Below, in pieces: positions 51,463 through 60,347 of a stretch of DNA of 64,000 nt (positions within the stretch are counted from its first letter, which is position 1; the number at the start of each line of letters is the position of its first letter). A model generated the notes under the pieces. It searched no databases and was not told where the DNA came from. It saw nothing but the letters and a program-made list of their open reading frames with translations. The position numbers and the translations under genes are program-made. This stretch comes from Pseudomonas chlororaphis (GTDB lineage Bacteria > Pseudomonadota > Gammaproteobacteria > Pseudomonadales > Pseudomonadaceae). The stretch is taken from positions 88,232-152,231 of the forward strand of contig NZ_JSFK01000015.1 in the NCBI RefSeq assembly GCF_000783395.1, written 5' to 3'.

Positions 51463-53592
51463 GTGGATCGCTCTCAGTTATTCAACACTGCTCGCACAAA
51501 CGTTGCCGACCTCAGTCGAGGCAATCTGGGCGTGCCGTTGTTGCTGCTGGTGATGCTGGCGATGATGATGTTGCCGGTGCCGCCGTTCCTGCTCGACGTT
51601 TTCTTCACCTTCAATATCGCGCTGTCGATCGTCGTTCTGCTGGTCTGCGTGTACGCGCTGCGGCCGCTGGATTTCGCCGTGTTCCCGACGATTCTGCTGG
51701 TGGCGACGTTGCTGCGGCTGGCGTTGAACGTGGCCTCGACGCGGGTGGTGATGCTTCACGGTCAGGACGGCCACGCCGCCGCCGGTAAGGTGATCCAGGC
51801 CTTCGGTGAGGTGGTGATCGGCGGTAACTACGTGGTCGGTATCGTGGTCTTCGCGATCCTGATGATCATCAACTTCGTCGTGGTCACCAAGGGTGCCGGG
51901 CGGATTTCCGAGGTGAGCGCGCGGTTCACCCTCGATGCGATGCCCGGCAAACAAATGGCGATCGACGCCGACCTCAACGCCGGTCTGATCGACCAGAACC
52001 AGGCCAAGATGCGCCGTCAGGAAGTCGCCCAAGAGGCCGAGTTCTACGGTTCGATGGACGGTGCCAGCAAGTTCGTCCGGGGTGACGCCATCGCTGGTCT
52101 GTTGATTCTGTTCATCAACCTCATCGGCGGTATGGCGGTGGGTATCTTCCAGCACGGCATGACGTTCGGCGATGCCGGTCGGGTTTACGCCTTGCTGACT
52201 ATTGGTGACGGTTTGGTGGCGCAATTGCCATCACTGTTGTTATCGACAGCGGCGGCGATCATGGTGACCCGTGCTTCCGGTTCGGAAGACATGGGCAAAC
52301 AGATCAATCGTCAGATGTTCGCCTCGCCGAAAGCGCTGGCGGTGGCGGCTGGTCTGATGGCGGTCATGGGCCTGGTTCCGGGCATGCCGCACTTCTCGTT
52401 CCTGAGCATGGCCGCGCTGGCCGCTGGTGGCGCGTACCTGTTCTGGAAGAAGCAGAACGTGGCCAAAGTCGTGGCGCTGGAAGAGGTCAAACGCCAGCAG
52501 GAACTGCTGCCGTCGCCGGCCCGCGCCATGGAAACCAAGGAGCTGGGCTGGGACGACGTGACGCCAATCGACATGATCGGCCTCGAAGTCGGTTATCGCC
52601 TGATCCCGCTGGTGGATCGCAATCAGGGCGGGCAATTGCTGGCGCGGATCAAGGGCGTGCGCAAGAAGCTCTCGCAGGATCTGGGCTTCCTGATGCCGAC
52701 CGTGCACATCCGCGACAACCTCGATCTGGCGCCAAGCGCCTATCGCCTGACCCTGATGGGCGTGATCCTCGCCGAAGCCGAGATCTACCCGGATCGCGAA
52801 CTTGCGATCAACCCGGGCCAGGTCTACGGCACGCTCAACGGTATCAACGCCAAAGATCCGGCTTTCGGCCTCGAAGCGGTGTGGATCGAAATCAGCCAGC
52901 GCGCGCAGGCACAATCGCTCGGTTACACGGTGGTGGATGCCAGCACCGTGGTCGCGACGCACTTGAACCAGATTCTGTACAAGCACTCCAGCGAGCTGAT
53001 CGGCCACGAAGAAGTGCAGCAACTCATGCAATTGCTGGCCAAAAGCTCGCCGAAACTGGCGGAAGAGCTGGTGCCGGGCGTGGTCACGTTGTCGCAGTTG
53101 CTCAAAGTGCTGCAAGCGCTGCTCGCCGAACACGTGCCGGTGCGCGATATCCGCAGCATTGCCGAAGCCATCGCCAACAACGCCGCGAAGAGTCAAGATA
53201 CCGCCGCTCTGGTGGCTGCTGTACGGGTCGGCGTATCCCGCGCCATCGTCCAAAGCATTGTAGGCACTGAGTCGGAGCTGCCTGTGATCACCTTGGAACC
53301 AAGGTTGGAACAAATATTGCTCAATAGTCTGCAGAAGGCAGGACAAGGCTCGGAAGAGGGCGTTCTGCTGGAGCCAAGCATGGCCGAGAAGCTGCAGCGT
53401 TCGCTCATCGAAGCGGCGCAGCGTCAGGAAATGCAAGGTCAGCCGGTGATCCTTTTGGTCGCTGGCCCGATCCGCGCGATGCTCTCGCGCTTTGGCCGCC
53501 TCGCAGTCCCTGGATTGCATGTGCTGGCCTACCAGGAAATACCGGACAACAAGCAAGTGACCATCGTTGCGACAGTAGGGCCCAACGGCTGA
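51463..53592 (+). CDS. flhA: Flagellar export gate protein FlhA
   Basis: 709 residues: about eight membrane helices in the N-terminal half and a large cytoplasmic domain forming the nonameric docking ring for chaperone-substrate complexes. The FHIPEP signature region is recognisable (KGAGRISEVSARFTLDAMPG, AIDADLNAGLIDQNQA). The C-domain shows LGFLMPTVHIRDNLDL. The start is a GTG preceded by AAGGAACGGGG. flhF follows after 11 bases; flhA-flhF-fleN-fliA probably form one operon. Confidence 0.97.
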   Translation: MDRSQLFNTARTNVADLSRGNLGVPLLLLVMLAMMMLPVPPFLLDVFFTFNIALSIVVLLVCVYALRPLDFAVFPTILLVATLLRLALNVASTRVVMLHGQDGHAAAGKVIQAFGEVVIGGNYVVGIVVFAILMIINFVVVTKGAGRISEVSARFTLDAMPGKQMAIDADLNAGLIDQNQAKMRRQEVAQEAEFYGSMDGASKFVRGDAIAGLLILFINLIGGMAVGIFQHGMTFGDAGRVYALLTIGDGLVAQLPSLLLSTAAAIMVTRASGSEDMGKQINRQMFASPKALAVAAGLMAVMGLVPGMPHFSFLSMAALAAGGAYLFWKKQNVAKVVALEEVKRQQELLPSPARAMETKELGWDDVTPIDMIGLEVGYRLIPLVDRNQGGQLLARIKGVRKKLSQDLGFLMPTVHIRDNLDLAPSAYRLTLMGVILAEAEIYPDRELAINPGQVYGTLNGINAKDPAFGLEAVWIEISQRAQAQSLGYTVVDASTVVATHLNQILYKHSSELIGHEEVQQLMQLLAKSSPKLAEELVPGVVTLSQLLKVLQALLAEHVPVRDIRSIAEAIANNAAKSQDTAALVAAVRVGVSRAIVQSIVGTESELPVITLEPRLEQILLNSLQKAGQGSEEGVLLEPSMAEKLQRSLIEAAQRQEMQGQPVILLVAGPIRAMLSRFGRLAVPGLHVLAYQEIPDNKQVTIVATVGPNG

Positions 53593-53603
53593 GGTAGTGG
53601 TTT

Positions 53604-54944
53604 ATGCAAGTTAAGCGTTTCTTTGCCGCCGATATGCGTCAGGCCATGAAGCTGGTTCGTGATGAGCTGGGCGCTGATGCCGCCATCATTGGCAACCGCC
53701 GCATTGCCGGCGGTGTCGAGCTGACGGCGGCACTGGATTACAAATTGTCGGCGCTGGCGCCACGGGTTCCGAACATGGAACTCGAAGACGAGCTGCGCAA
53801 GACTCAGTCGCGCATCGTCACCGCCCAGGCCGAACTGAGCCTGCGTGGCGAAGCCGACGGCAACAGCAATCGCCAGATCTTCGCCGGGCTGCCGTTGACG
53901 GCCGGCCTGCCGCTGACCGCTGCTGAACCGCTGAGCGAGCCAACCTACGCCGCACCAGCGCGCCCGGCTCCGGCCCCTGCGCAGTCCTCCGGCGGCGTTG
54001 ATCCGCGTGCACTGGATTCGATGCGTTTTGAATTGAACAGCCTGCGCGAGCTGATGGAAGTTCAGCTCGGCACTTTGGCCTGGAATCAGCTGCAAGGCAG
54101 CCGCCCGGCGCAAGCCAACCTGTATCGCCGTCTGCAACGTATCGGCCTGTCCGGCCCGTTGTCGCGCGATCTGCTGGCGATGATCACCGATATCGAAGAA
54201 CCGCGTCAGGCCTGGCGCATGCTGCTGGCGCACCTGGCGCGGATGATTGCCGTACCGGAAGTCGAGCCGCTGGAAGAGGGCGGTGTGATTGCCATGGTCG
54301 GCCCTGCCGGCATGGGCAAGACCACCACACTGGCGAAACTGGCCGCGCGTTATGTGCTGAAGTACGGCGCGCAGAATGTCGCGCTGGTGAGCATGGACAG
54401 TTTCCGCATCGGCGCGCAGGAACAACTGAAGACGCTGGGCCGCATTCTCAATGTGCCGGTGACTCACGTCGATCCGGGCCAATCGCTGGTGCAAGCGCTG
54501 GATCCGCTGCTGCGCAAACGCGTGGTATTGATCGATACTGCCGGCCTGCAAGCCAGTGATCCGGCGCTGCGCATGCAGCTGGAAAGTCTGGCCGGGCGTG
54601 GCATTCGTTCAAAAAATTATCTTGTGCTGGCAACCACCAGCCAGAAACAGGTTCTAACCGCCGCTTATCACAGTTACAAGCGTTGCGGGCTTGCCGGCTG
54701 CATCCTGACTAAACTGGATGAAACGGCCAGCCTTGGCGAAGTGTTGAGCCTGGCGATCAGTCATGAATTGCCGGTCGCGTACCTGACCGATGGCCCACGG
54801 ATTCCGGATGATTTGCATCTGCCGCGTCGTCATCAACTGGTCAGCCGCGCCGTCAGCGTGCAAATGCAGGAAGAACCCAGCGAAGAAGCCATGGCTGACA
54901 TGTTCGCTGATATCTATCACAGCCCGACCAAGCAGGTAGGCTGA
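53604..54944 (+). CDS. flhF: Flagellar placement GTPase FlhF
   Basis: SRP-family GTPase that fixes the flagellum at the pole. 446 residues: B-domain N-terminus (MQVKRFFAADMRQAMKLVRDELG), a Pro/Ala-rich linker near residues 105-135, and the NG domain with P-loop GPAGMGKTTT at 233-242, then DSFRIGAQEQL and a final guanine-specificity loop LTKLDETASLGEVLS. FleN, its antagonist in number control, lies downstream, with a possible 35-codon gene in between. Confidence 0.96.
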   Translation: MQVKRFFAADMRQAMKLVRDELGADAAIIGNRRIAGGVELTAALDYKLSALAPRVPNMELEDELRKTQSRIVTAQAELSLRGEADGNSNRQIFAGLPLTAGLPLTAAEPLSEPTYAAPARPAPAPAQSSGGVDPRALDSMRFELNSLRELMEVQLGTLAWNQLQGSRPAQANLYRRLQRIGLSGPLSRDLLAMITDIEEPRQAWRMLLAHLARMIAVPEVEPLEEGGVIAMVGPAGMGKTTTLAKLAARYVLKYGAQNVALVSMDSFRIGAQEQLKTLGRILNVPVTHVDPGQSLVQALDPLLRKRVVLIDTAGLQASDPALRMQLESLAGRGIRSKNYLVLATTSQKQVLTAAYHSYKRCGLAGCILTKLDETASLGEVLSLAISHELPVAYLTDGPRIPDDLHLPRRHQLVSRAVSVQMQEEPSEEAMADMFADIYHSPTKQVG

Positions 54945-54951
54945 GGTATTC

Positions 54952-55059
54952 ATGAACAGTTTTTGTACCTACATCGATGGTCTGCCATGCATTGTTCCGG
55001 TTGTGAACGCGCAGCCAGTAATGTGGCCTCCGTCTATGCAAGACAAGGTAAAGAAATAA
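54952..55059 (+). CDS. Possible 35-residue protein between flhF and fleN
   Basis: ATG at 54952, TAA at 55057-55059, one base before the fleN ATG. A GAGG lies 5 bases upstream of the ATG. The product (MNSFCTYIDGLPCIVPVVNA and on) has two Cys and a hydrophobic middle. The spacing would couple its translation to fleN. It could instead be chance: the frame is short and no family is known to me. Confidence 0.4.
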   Translation: MNSFCTYIDGLPCIVPVVNAQPVMWPPSMQDKVKK

Positions 55060-55060
55060 C

Positions 55061-55891
55061 ATGGGCAGCATGCATCCCGTACAGGTGATCGCGGTGACCG
55101 GCGGCAAAGGTGGCGTCGGCAAGACTAACGTGTCAGTGAACTTGTCGCTGGCGCTGGCAGAGCTTGGCCGTCGGGTCATGCTGCTGGACGCCGACCTCGG
55201 TCTGGCGAACGTTGACGTATTGTTGGGGCTGACCCCTAAACGCACACTGGCCGACGTGATCGAAGGCCGTTGCGAATTGCGCGACGTGCTGTTGCAAGGC
55301 CCCGGTGGCATTCGCATCGTGCCGGCGGCGTCCGGCACGCAGAGCATGGTCCACCTGAGCCCGGCGCAACATGCCGGCCTGATTCAGGCGTTCAGCGACA
55401 TCGGCGACAATCTCGATGTGCTGGTGATCGACACCGCTGCGGGTATTGGTGACTCGGTAGTCAGTTTCGTACGCGCAGCCCAGGAAGTGTTGCTGGTGGT
55501 CTGCGACGAGCCGACCTCGATCACTGACGCCTACGCGCTGATCAAATTGCTCAACCGCGATTACGGCATGAACCGCTTCCGCGTCCTCGCCAACATGGCG
55601 CAGAGCCCGCAGGAAGGGCGCAACCTGTTCGCCAAGTTGACCAAGGTCACGGATCGCTTCCTCGACGTGGCCCTACAATACGTCGGCGCCGTGCCTTACG
55701 ACGAAAGCGTGCGTAAAGCGGTGCAGAAGCAGCGCGCGGTGTACGAAGCCTTTCCGCGTTCCAAGTGCGCACTGGCGTTCAAGGCGATCGCGCAGAAGGT
55801 CGACACCTGGCCGCTGCCCGCCAACCCGCGTGGCCACCTTGAGTTTTTCGTCGAGCGCCTCGTGCAGCAAACGGCAGGGCCCGTGCTATGA
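55061..55891 (+). CDS. fleN: Flagellar number regulator FleN (FlhG)
   Basis: MinD/ParA-like ATPase that binds FleQ and limits the cell to one polar flagellum. 276 residues. The deviant Walker A GGKGGVGKTN is at residues 14-23, DADLGLANVDVLLGL follows, and DTAAGIGDSVVSFVRAAQE is the Walker B region. The C-terminal part (RGHLEFFVERLV) contains the amphipathic helix. The fliA ATG overlaps its stop by 4 bases. Confidence 0.96.
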   Translation: MGSMHPVQVIAVTGGKGGVGKTNVSVNLSLALAELGRRVMLLDADLGLANVDVLLGLTPKRTLADVIEGRCELRDVLLQGPGGIRIVPAASGTQSMVHLSPAQHAGLIQAFSDIGDNLDVLVIDTAAGIGDSVVSFVRAAQEVLLVVCDEPTSITDAYALIKLLNRDYGMNRFRVLANMAQSPQEGRNLFAKLTKVTDRFLDVALQYVGAVPYDESVRKAVQKQRAVYEAFPRSKCALAFKAIAQKVDTWPLPANPRGHLEFFVERLVQQTAGPVL

Positions 55892-56628
55892 CCGCTAGCG
55901 GTATGAATTACTACAAGAAGTCGGCACGCGACGCTCAGTACGAGCTGATCGAGCGTTACGCGCCGCTGGTCAAACGCATTGCCTATCACTTGCTGGCACG
56001 CTTGCCGGCGAGTGTGCAGGTCGAAGACCTGATCCAGGCCGGGATGATCGGCCTGCTCGAAGTCTCGACCAAATATGACGCCAGCAAAGGCGCCAGTTTC
56101 GAAACGTACGCGGGCATACGAATCCGCGGCGCGATGCTCGACGAAGTGCGCAAAGGGGACTGGGCGCCACGCTCGGTTCACCGCAATACCCGTATGGTCA
56201 GTGACGCAATTCGCTCAATTGAAGCTAAAACCGGCCGTGACGCTAAAGATCACGAGGTTGCAGCCGAACTCCAATTGAGTCTCGACGATTACTACGGGAT
56301 TTTGAATGACACCTTGGGCAGCCGCCTGTTCAGTTTCGACGACCTGCTGCAGGACGGCGAACACGAAGGGCTGCACGAGGATGGCGCGAGTGCTCATCTC
56401 GAGCCGTCACGCGATCTGGAAGATGAACGTTTCCAGGCCGCTTTGGCGGACGCGATTGCCAATTTGCCGGAGCGTGAGCGACTGGTGTTGGCGCTGTACT
56501 ACGACGAAGAGCTGAACCTCAAGGAGATCGGTGAAGTCCTTGGCGTCAGTGAATCGCGGGTCAGCCAGTTACACAGCCAGTGCGCGGCCCGTTTGCGGGG
56601 GCGTTTGGGGGAGTGGCGAGCGCGCTGA
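55888..56628 (+). CDS. fliA: Flagellar sigma factor FliA (sigma-28)
   Basis: Drives late genes: fliC, fliS and cheY here carry matching promoters. 246 residues. Region 2 (LVKRIAYHLLARLPASVQVEDLIQAG in two blocks; GASFETYAGIRIRGAMLDEVR) and region 4 (ALYYDEELNLKEIGEVLGVSESRVSQLHSQC) are standard. FlgM, the anti-sigma factor, is not in this window. ATGA overlap with fleN. Confidence 0.97.
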   Translation: MTASGMNYYKKSARDAQYELIERYAPLVKRIAYHLLARLPASVQVEDLIQAGMIGLLEVSTKYDASKGASFETYAGIRIRGAMLDEVRKGDWAPRSVHRNTRMVSDAIRSIEAKTGRDAKDHEVAAELQLSLDDYYGILNDTLGSRLFSFDDLLQDGEHEGLHEDGASAHLEPSRDLEDERFQAALADAIANLPERERLVLALYYDEELNLKEIGEVLGVSESRVSQLHSQCAARLRGRLGEWRAR

Positions 56629-56701
56629 AGGCAGTGTGGGGACACTGCGAACGAGGCTGGTGCGGTGATGAACGGCACCGGTCTTGCTCTGTTGTGCTCC
56701 A

Positions 56702-56728
56702 GACAGTCTTCGAGTGCTGCGCCGATTG
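56702..56728 (+). promoter_or_regulatory. Candidate sigma-28 promoter of the cheY operon
   Basis: GACAGTCT, 11 bases, then GCCGATTG: five of eight and six of eight matches to the FliA consensus, with exact spacing. It lies 54 bases before cheY. Confidence 0.6.
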
Positions 56729-56782
56729 ATTGAAGTGGCGCGTCCAGGTGCTGGGCGCGTTTAAGACTGCTTGGAGGTCGAA

Positions 56783-57166
56783 TTGAACAAAGACATGAAA
56801 ATCCTCATCGTTGATGACTTCTCAACGATGCGGCGGATCATCAAGAACCTGCTGCGTGATCTTGGGTTCACCAACACCGTCGAGGCTGACGATGGCGTGA
56901 CTGCCATTCCAGTGCTCAACAGCGGCAGCATCGACTTTCTGGTAACGGACTGGAACATGCCGGGCATGACCGGTATCGACCTGCTGCGCCACGTGCGTGC
57001 CGATGAAAAACTCAAGCACCTGCCAGTGCTGATGGTGACTGCAGAAGCCAAGCGCGAGCAGATCATCGAGGCCGCTCAGGCCGGTGTAAACGGCTACGTA
57101 GTCAAACCTTTCACGGCTCAGGCGTTGAAAGACAAAATCGAGAAGATTTTCGAACGCATCGGCTGA
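56783..57166 (+). CDS. cheY: Chemotaxis response regulator CheY
   Basis: Phospho-CheY binds FliM and reverses the motor. 127 residues with the TTG at 56783, chosen because GGAGG lies 5 bases upstream and the resulting N-terminus has the length seen in E. coli CheY. The ATG at 56795 (123 residues) is the alternative and lacks a nearby site. Phosphoacceptor D56 (VTDWNMPGMTG), acidic pocket D11/D12, and K in VVKPFTAQ are present. cheZ begins 18 bases downstream. Confidence 0.95.
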   Translation: MNKDMKILIVDDFSTMRRIIKNLLRDLGFTNTVEADDGVTAIPVLNSGSIDFLVTDWNMPGMTGIDLLRHVRADEKLKHLPVLMVTAEAKREQIIEAAQAGVNGYVVKPFTAQALKDKIEKIFERIG

Positions 57167-57184
57167 TGAACGCGCGGGGGAGCT

Positions 57185-57973
57185 ATGGAGCATAACGAAT
57201 CTTCACAGGGCGATTTCGAGTCGACCCTGAAAAAACACGCGGTCGAACTGGTCGAGAGCCTTGAAAAAGGCAGGTTCGGCGACGCGGTGCAACTGATCCA
57301 TGAGCTCAATCAGACCCGTGACCGTGGCCTGTATCAGGAAGTCGGCAAGCTCACACGTGAACTGCACAGTGCGATCGTCAACTTCCAGATCGATCCGAGC
57401 ATGCCGCAGGCCGAGGAGGTGTCGCAAATCACCGACGCCACCGAACGCCTGGGCTATGTGGTCAAGCTGACGGAAGCCGCGGCCAACCGCACCATGGATC
57501 TGGTGGAAAGCGCCACGCCGGTGGTCAACAGTCTGGCTGATGAAGCGCAGACCTTGAGTGCCGATTGGGGTCGCTTCATGCGTCGCGAGGTCGGGGCTGA
57601 AGAGTTCCGTGAACTGGCGCGCCGGGTCGACGGTTTTCTGTCACGCAGCAGCACGGACAACCGTGCGGTGTCGAGCAATCTCAACGACATCCTGCTGGCC
57701 CAGGATTACCAGGACCTCACCGGTCAGGTGATCAAGCGTGTGACCCAACTGGTCACCGAAGTCGAAAGCAATTTGCTCAAACTCGTGCTCATGGCCAGTC
57801 AGGTCGACCGCTTTGCGGGCATCGAACATGACCGCGCCGCGATGCTTGCAGAAAAAGATCCACAAAAACATCTCTCGCAGGGTGAAGGTCCGCAGATTCA
57901 TGCCGATAAACGAGAAGACGTTGTGTCCGGTCAGGACGATGTGGACGATTTGTTATCCAGCCTCGGGTTCTAG
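57185..57973 (+). CDS. cheZ: CheY-P phosphatase CheZ
   Basis: 262-residue dimeric four-helix phosphatase. The catalytic helix segment DILLAQDYQDLTGQVIKRV contains the active Gln/Asp pair typical of CheZ. The C-terminal peptide (DDVDDLLSSLGF) is the conserved CheY-binding tail. GGGGGAG precedes the ATG. Confidence 0.95.
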   Translation: MEHNESSQGDFESTLKKHAVELVESLEKGRFGDAVQLIHELNQTRDRGLYQEVGKLTRELHSAIVNFQIDPSMPQAEEVSQITDATERLGYVVKLTEAAANRTMDLVESATPVVNSLADEAQTLSADWGRFMRREVGAEEFRELARRVDGFLSRSSTDNRAVSSNLNDILLAQDYQDLTGQVIKRVTQLVTEVESNLLKLVLMASQVDRFAGIEHDRAAMLAEKDPQKHLSQGEGPQIHADKREDVVSGQDDVDDLLSSLGF

Positions 57974-58027
57974 AGTTTTGGAATTTTAGGTTTTTTGGGT
58001 TTTTAGACCTGTAGGAGCACCCCATTA

Positions 58028-60298
58028 ATGAGCTTCGGCGCCGATGAAGAGATCCTTCAGGATTTCCTGGTTGAGGCCGGCGAGATTCTTGAGCAACTGT
58101 CCGAACAACTGGTCGAGCTGGAAAGCCGTCCGGATGACGCAGATCTGCTCAACGCAATTTTTCGCGGTTTCCACACTGTAAAAGGGGGCGCCGGCTTCCT
58201 TCAGCTCAATGAGCTGGTGGAGTGCTGTCACATCGCCGAAAACGTGTTCGACATCCTGCGCAAGGGTGAGCGTCGCGTTGATGCAGAACTGATGGACGTT
58301 GTCCTCGAAGCACTGGACGCGGTGAACAGCATGTTCACTGAGGTTCGTGAGCGTGCTCCGATCACCGCCGCCACCCCGGAACTGCTGGCCGCCCTGGCGC
58401 GTCTGGCCGAACCGCAATCGGCGGACGAAGCCCCGGCTTCGCCAGTGGCCGAGATGATCGAAGATCTGGTCGTCGAAGGCGACGCGTCGGGCGACATCAC
58501 CGATAACGAATTCGAACAGCTGCTGGATTCGCTGAACGCCGTCAAGGCCGAAGCCGAGACCCCGGCTGCTGCTGCACCTGTGCAAACGGCCAGTGAAGCT
58601 GCGAGCGATGAAATCACCGATGCCGAGTTCGAGTCGTTGCTCGATCAGTTGCACGGCAAAGGCCAGTTCGCGGTGGACGCGGTTGCGCCAGCGGCGGCAG
58701 CCCCAGCGGCACCGGCCAAGGGCGACAGCTCTGATATCACCGACGACGAATTCGAAGCCTTGCTCGATCAGTTGCATGGCAAGGGCAACTTTGCCGTGGA
58801 TGCGCTGGAGTCGGCGATTGCTTCGGCACCTGCGCCGGCTGCTCCAGTGGCCGCCGCTGCCGGCAGCGATCTGATCAGCGATCACGAGTTCGAATCGCTG
58901 CTCGACGAATTGCATGGCAAAGGCAAGTTCTCCGAAGTCGGCACCGCCGCTGCTGGCAGTGCTTCGACCGTCGCCACACCTGCCGCCAAGGCACCGGCCG
59001 CTGCTGCAGCGCCGAAGCCTGCCGCCAAGCCTGAGCCAAAAGCCGAAGCGCCAAAACCGGCTGCCGCTGCTGCACCGGCTCCGGCCCGTGCGCCGGCGAC
59101 ACCGCCACCGGAAAAACCGGCGAGCGAAGCCGAAACCACCGTGCGCGTCGACACCGCACGTCTCGACGAAATCATGAACATGGTCGGCGAGTTGGTGCTG
59201 GTGCGTAACCGTCTGGTGCGCCTGGGCCTGAACAGCGGCGATGAAGCCATGCAAAAGGCCGTGTCGAACCTCGACGTGGTCACCGCTGACTTGCAGACCG
59301 CGGTCATGAAGACGCGGATGCAGCCGATCAAGAAGGTCTTCGGGCGCTTCCCGCGTCTGGTTCGCGACCTCGCGCGTCAGCTGAAGAAAGAGATCAACCT
59401 GGAACTGGTGGGTGAAGAAACCGACCTCGACAAAAACCTTGTCGAGGCCCTGGCCGACCCGCTGGTCCACTTGGTGCGCAACGCTGTCGACCACGGCATC
59501 GAGTCGCCGGAAGAACGCGAAGCGTCGGGCAAGGCCCGTGGCGGTCGTGTGGTGCTGGCGGCCGAACAGGAAGGCGACCATATCCTGCTGTCGATTTCCG
59601 ATGACGGCAAAGGCATGGACCCGAACGTCCTGCGCGCAATCGCGGTTAAACGCGGTGTGATGGACAAGGACGCGGCCGATCGCCTCAGCGATACCGAGTG
59701 CTACAACCTGATCTTCGCCCCGGGTTTCTCGACCAAGACCGAGATCTCCGACGTGTCCGGCCGCGGTGTCGGCATGGACGTGGTGAAGACCAAGATTTCC
59801 CAGCTCAACGGTTCGATCAACATCTACTCGACCAAGGGCCAGGGCTCGAAGATCGTCATCAAGGTGCCGCTGACCCTCGCGATCATGCCAACCCTGATGG
59901 TCATGCTGGGCAACCAGGCGTTTGCGTTCCCGTTGGTCAACGTCAACGAAATCTTCCACCTCGACCTGTCGACCACCAACGTCGTCGACGGTCAGGAAGT
60001 GGTGATCGTGCGGGACAAGGCGCTGCCATTGTTCTACCTCAAGCGCTGGCTGGTCAGTTCCGCCGCTCACGAAGAGCAGCGTGAAGGCCACGTGGTGATC
60101 CTTTCGGTGGGCACTCAGCGGATCGGCTTCGTTGTCGATCAACTGGTCGGTCAGGAAGAAGTGGTCATCAAGCCATTGGGCAAAATGCTGCAGGGCACTC
60201 CGGGCATGTCCGGCGCCACCATCACTGGTGACGGCCGCATCGCGCTGATTCTCGATGTTCCAAGCATGCTCAAGCGTTACGCCGCACGGCGTATTTGA
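58028..60298 (+). CDS. cheA: Chemotaxis histidine kinase CheA
   Basis: 756 residues. P1 Hpt domain with phosphorylated His49 (FRGFHTVKGGAGFL). Residues 150-300 hold four copies of an acidic motif of the form ITDxEFExLLDxLHGKGxF, separated by Ala/Pro-rich linkers, in the place where enteric CheA has its P2 domain. P3 dimerisation starts near 375 (RLDEIMNMVGELVLVRNRL). P4 ATPase has LVRNAVDHGIESP and DDGKGMDP, and P5 couples to CheW. It receives receptor signals and phosphorylates CheY and CheB. Confidence 0.96.
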   Translation: MSFGADEEILQDFLVEAGEILEQLSEQLVELESRPDDADLLNAIFRGFHTVKGGAGFLQLNELVECCHIAENVFDILRKGERRVDAELMDVVLEALDAVNSMFTEVRERAPITAATPELLAALARLAEPQSADEAPASPVAEMIEDLVVEGDASGDITDNEFEQLLDSLNAVKAEAETPAAAAPVQTASEAASDEITDAEFESLLDQLHGKGQFAVDAVAPAAAAPAAPAKGDSSDITDDEFEALLDQLHGKGNFAVDALESAIASAPAPAAPVAAAAGSDLISDHEFESLLDELHGKGKFSEVGTAAAGSASTVATPAAKAPAAAAAPKPAAKPEPKAEAPKPAAAAAPAPARAPATPPPEKPASEAETTVRVDTARLDEIMNMVGELVLVRNRLVRLGLNSGDEAMQKAVSNLDVVTADLQTAVMKTRMQPIKKVFGRFPRLVRDLARQLKKEINLELVGEETDLDKNLVEALADPLVHLVRNAVDHGIESPEEREASGKARGGRVVLAAEQEGDHILLSISDDGKGMDPNVLRAIAVKRGVMDKDAADRLSDTECYNLIFAPGFSTKTEISDVSGRGVGMDVVKTKISQLNGSINIYSTKGQGSKIVIKVPLTLAIMPTLMVMLGNQAFAFPLVNVNEIFHLDLSTTNVVDGQEVVIVRDKALPLFYLKRWLVSSAAHEEQREGHVVILSVGTQRIGFVVDQLVGQEEVVIKPLGKMLQGTPGMSGATITGDGRIALILDVPSMLKRYAARRI

Positions 60299-60347
60299 AT
60301 CCGGGGCGGCGGGGCGACAACGTCCCGCCGCACCTAATGGAGTGTTT

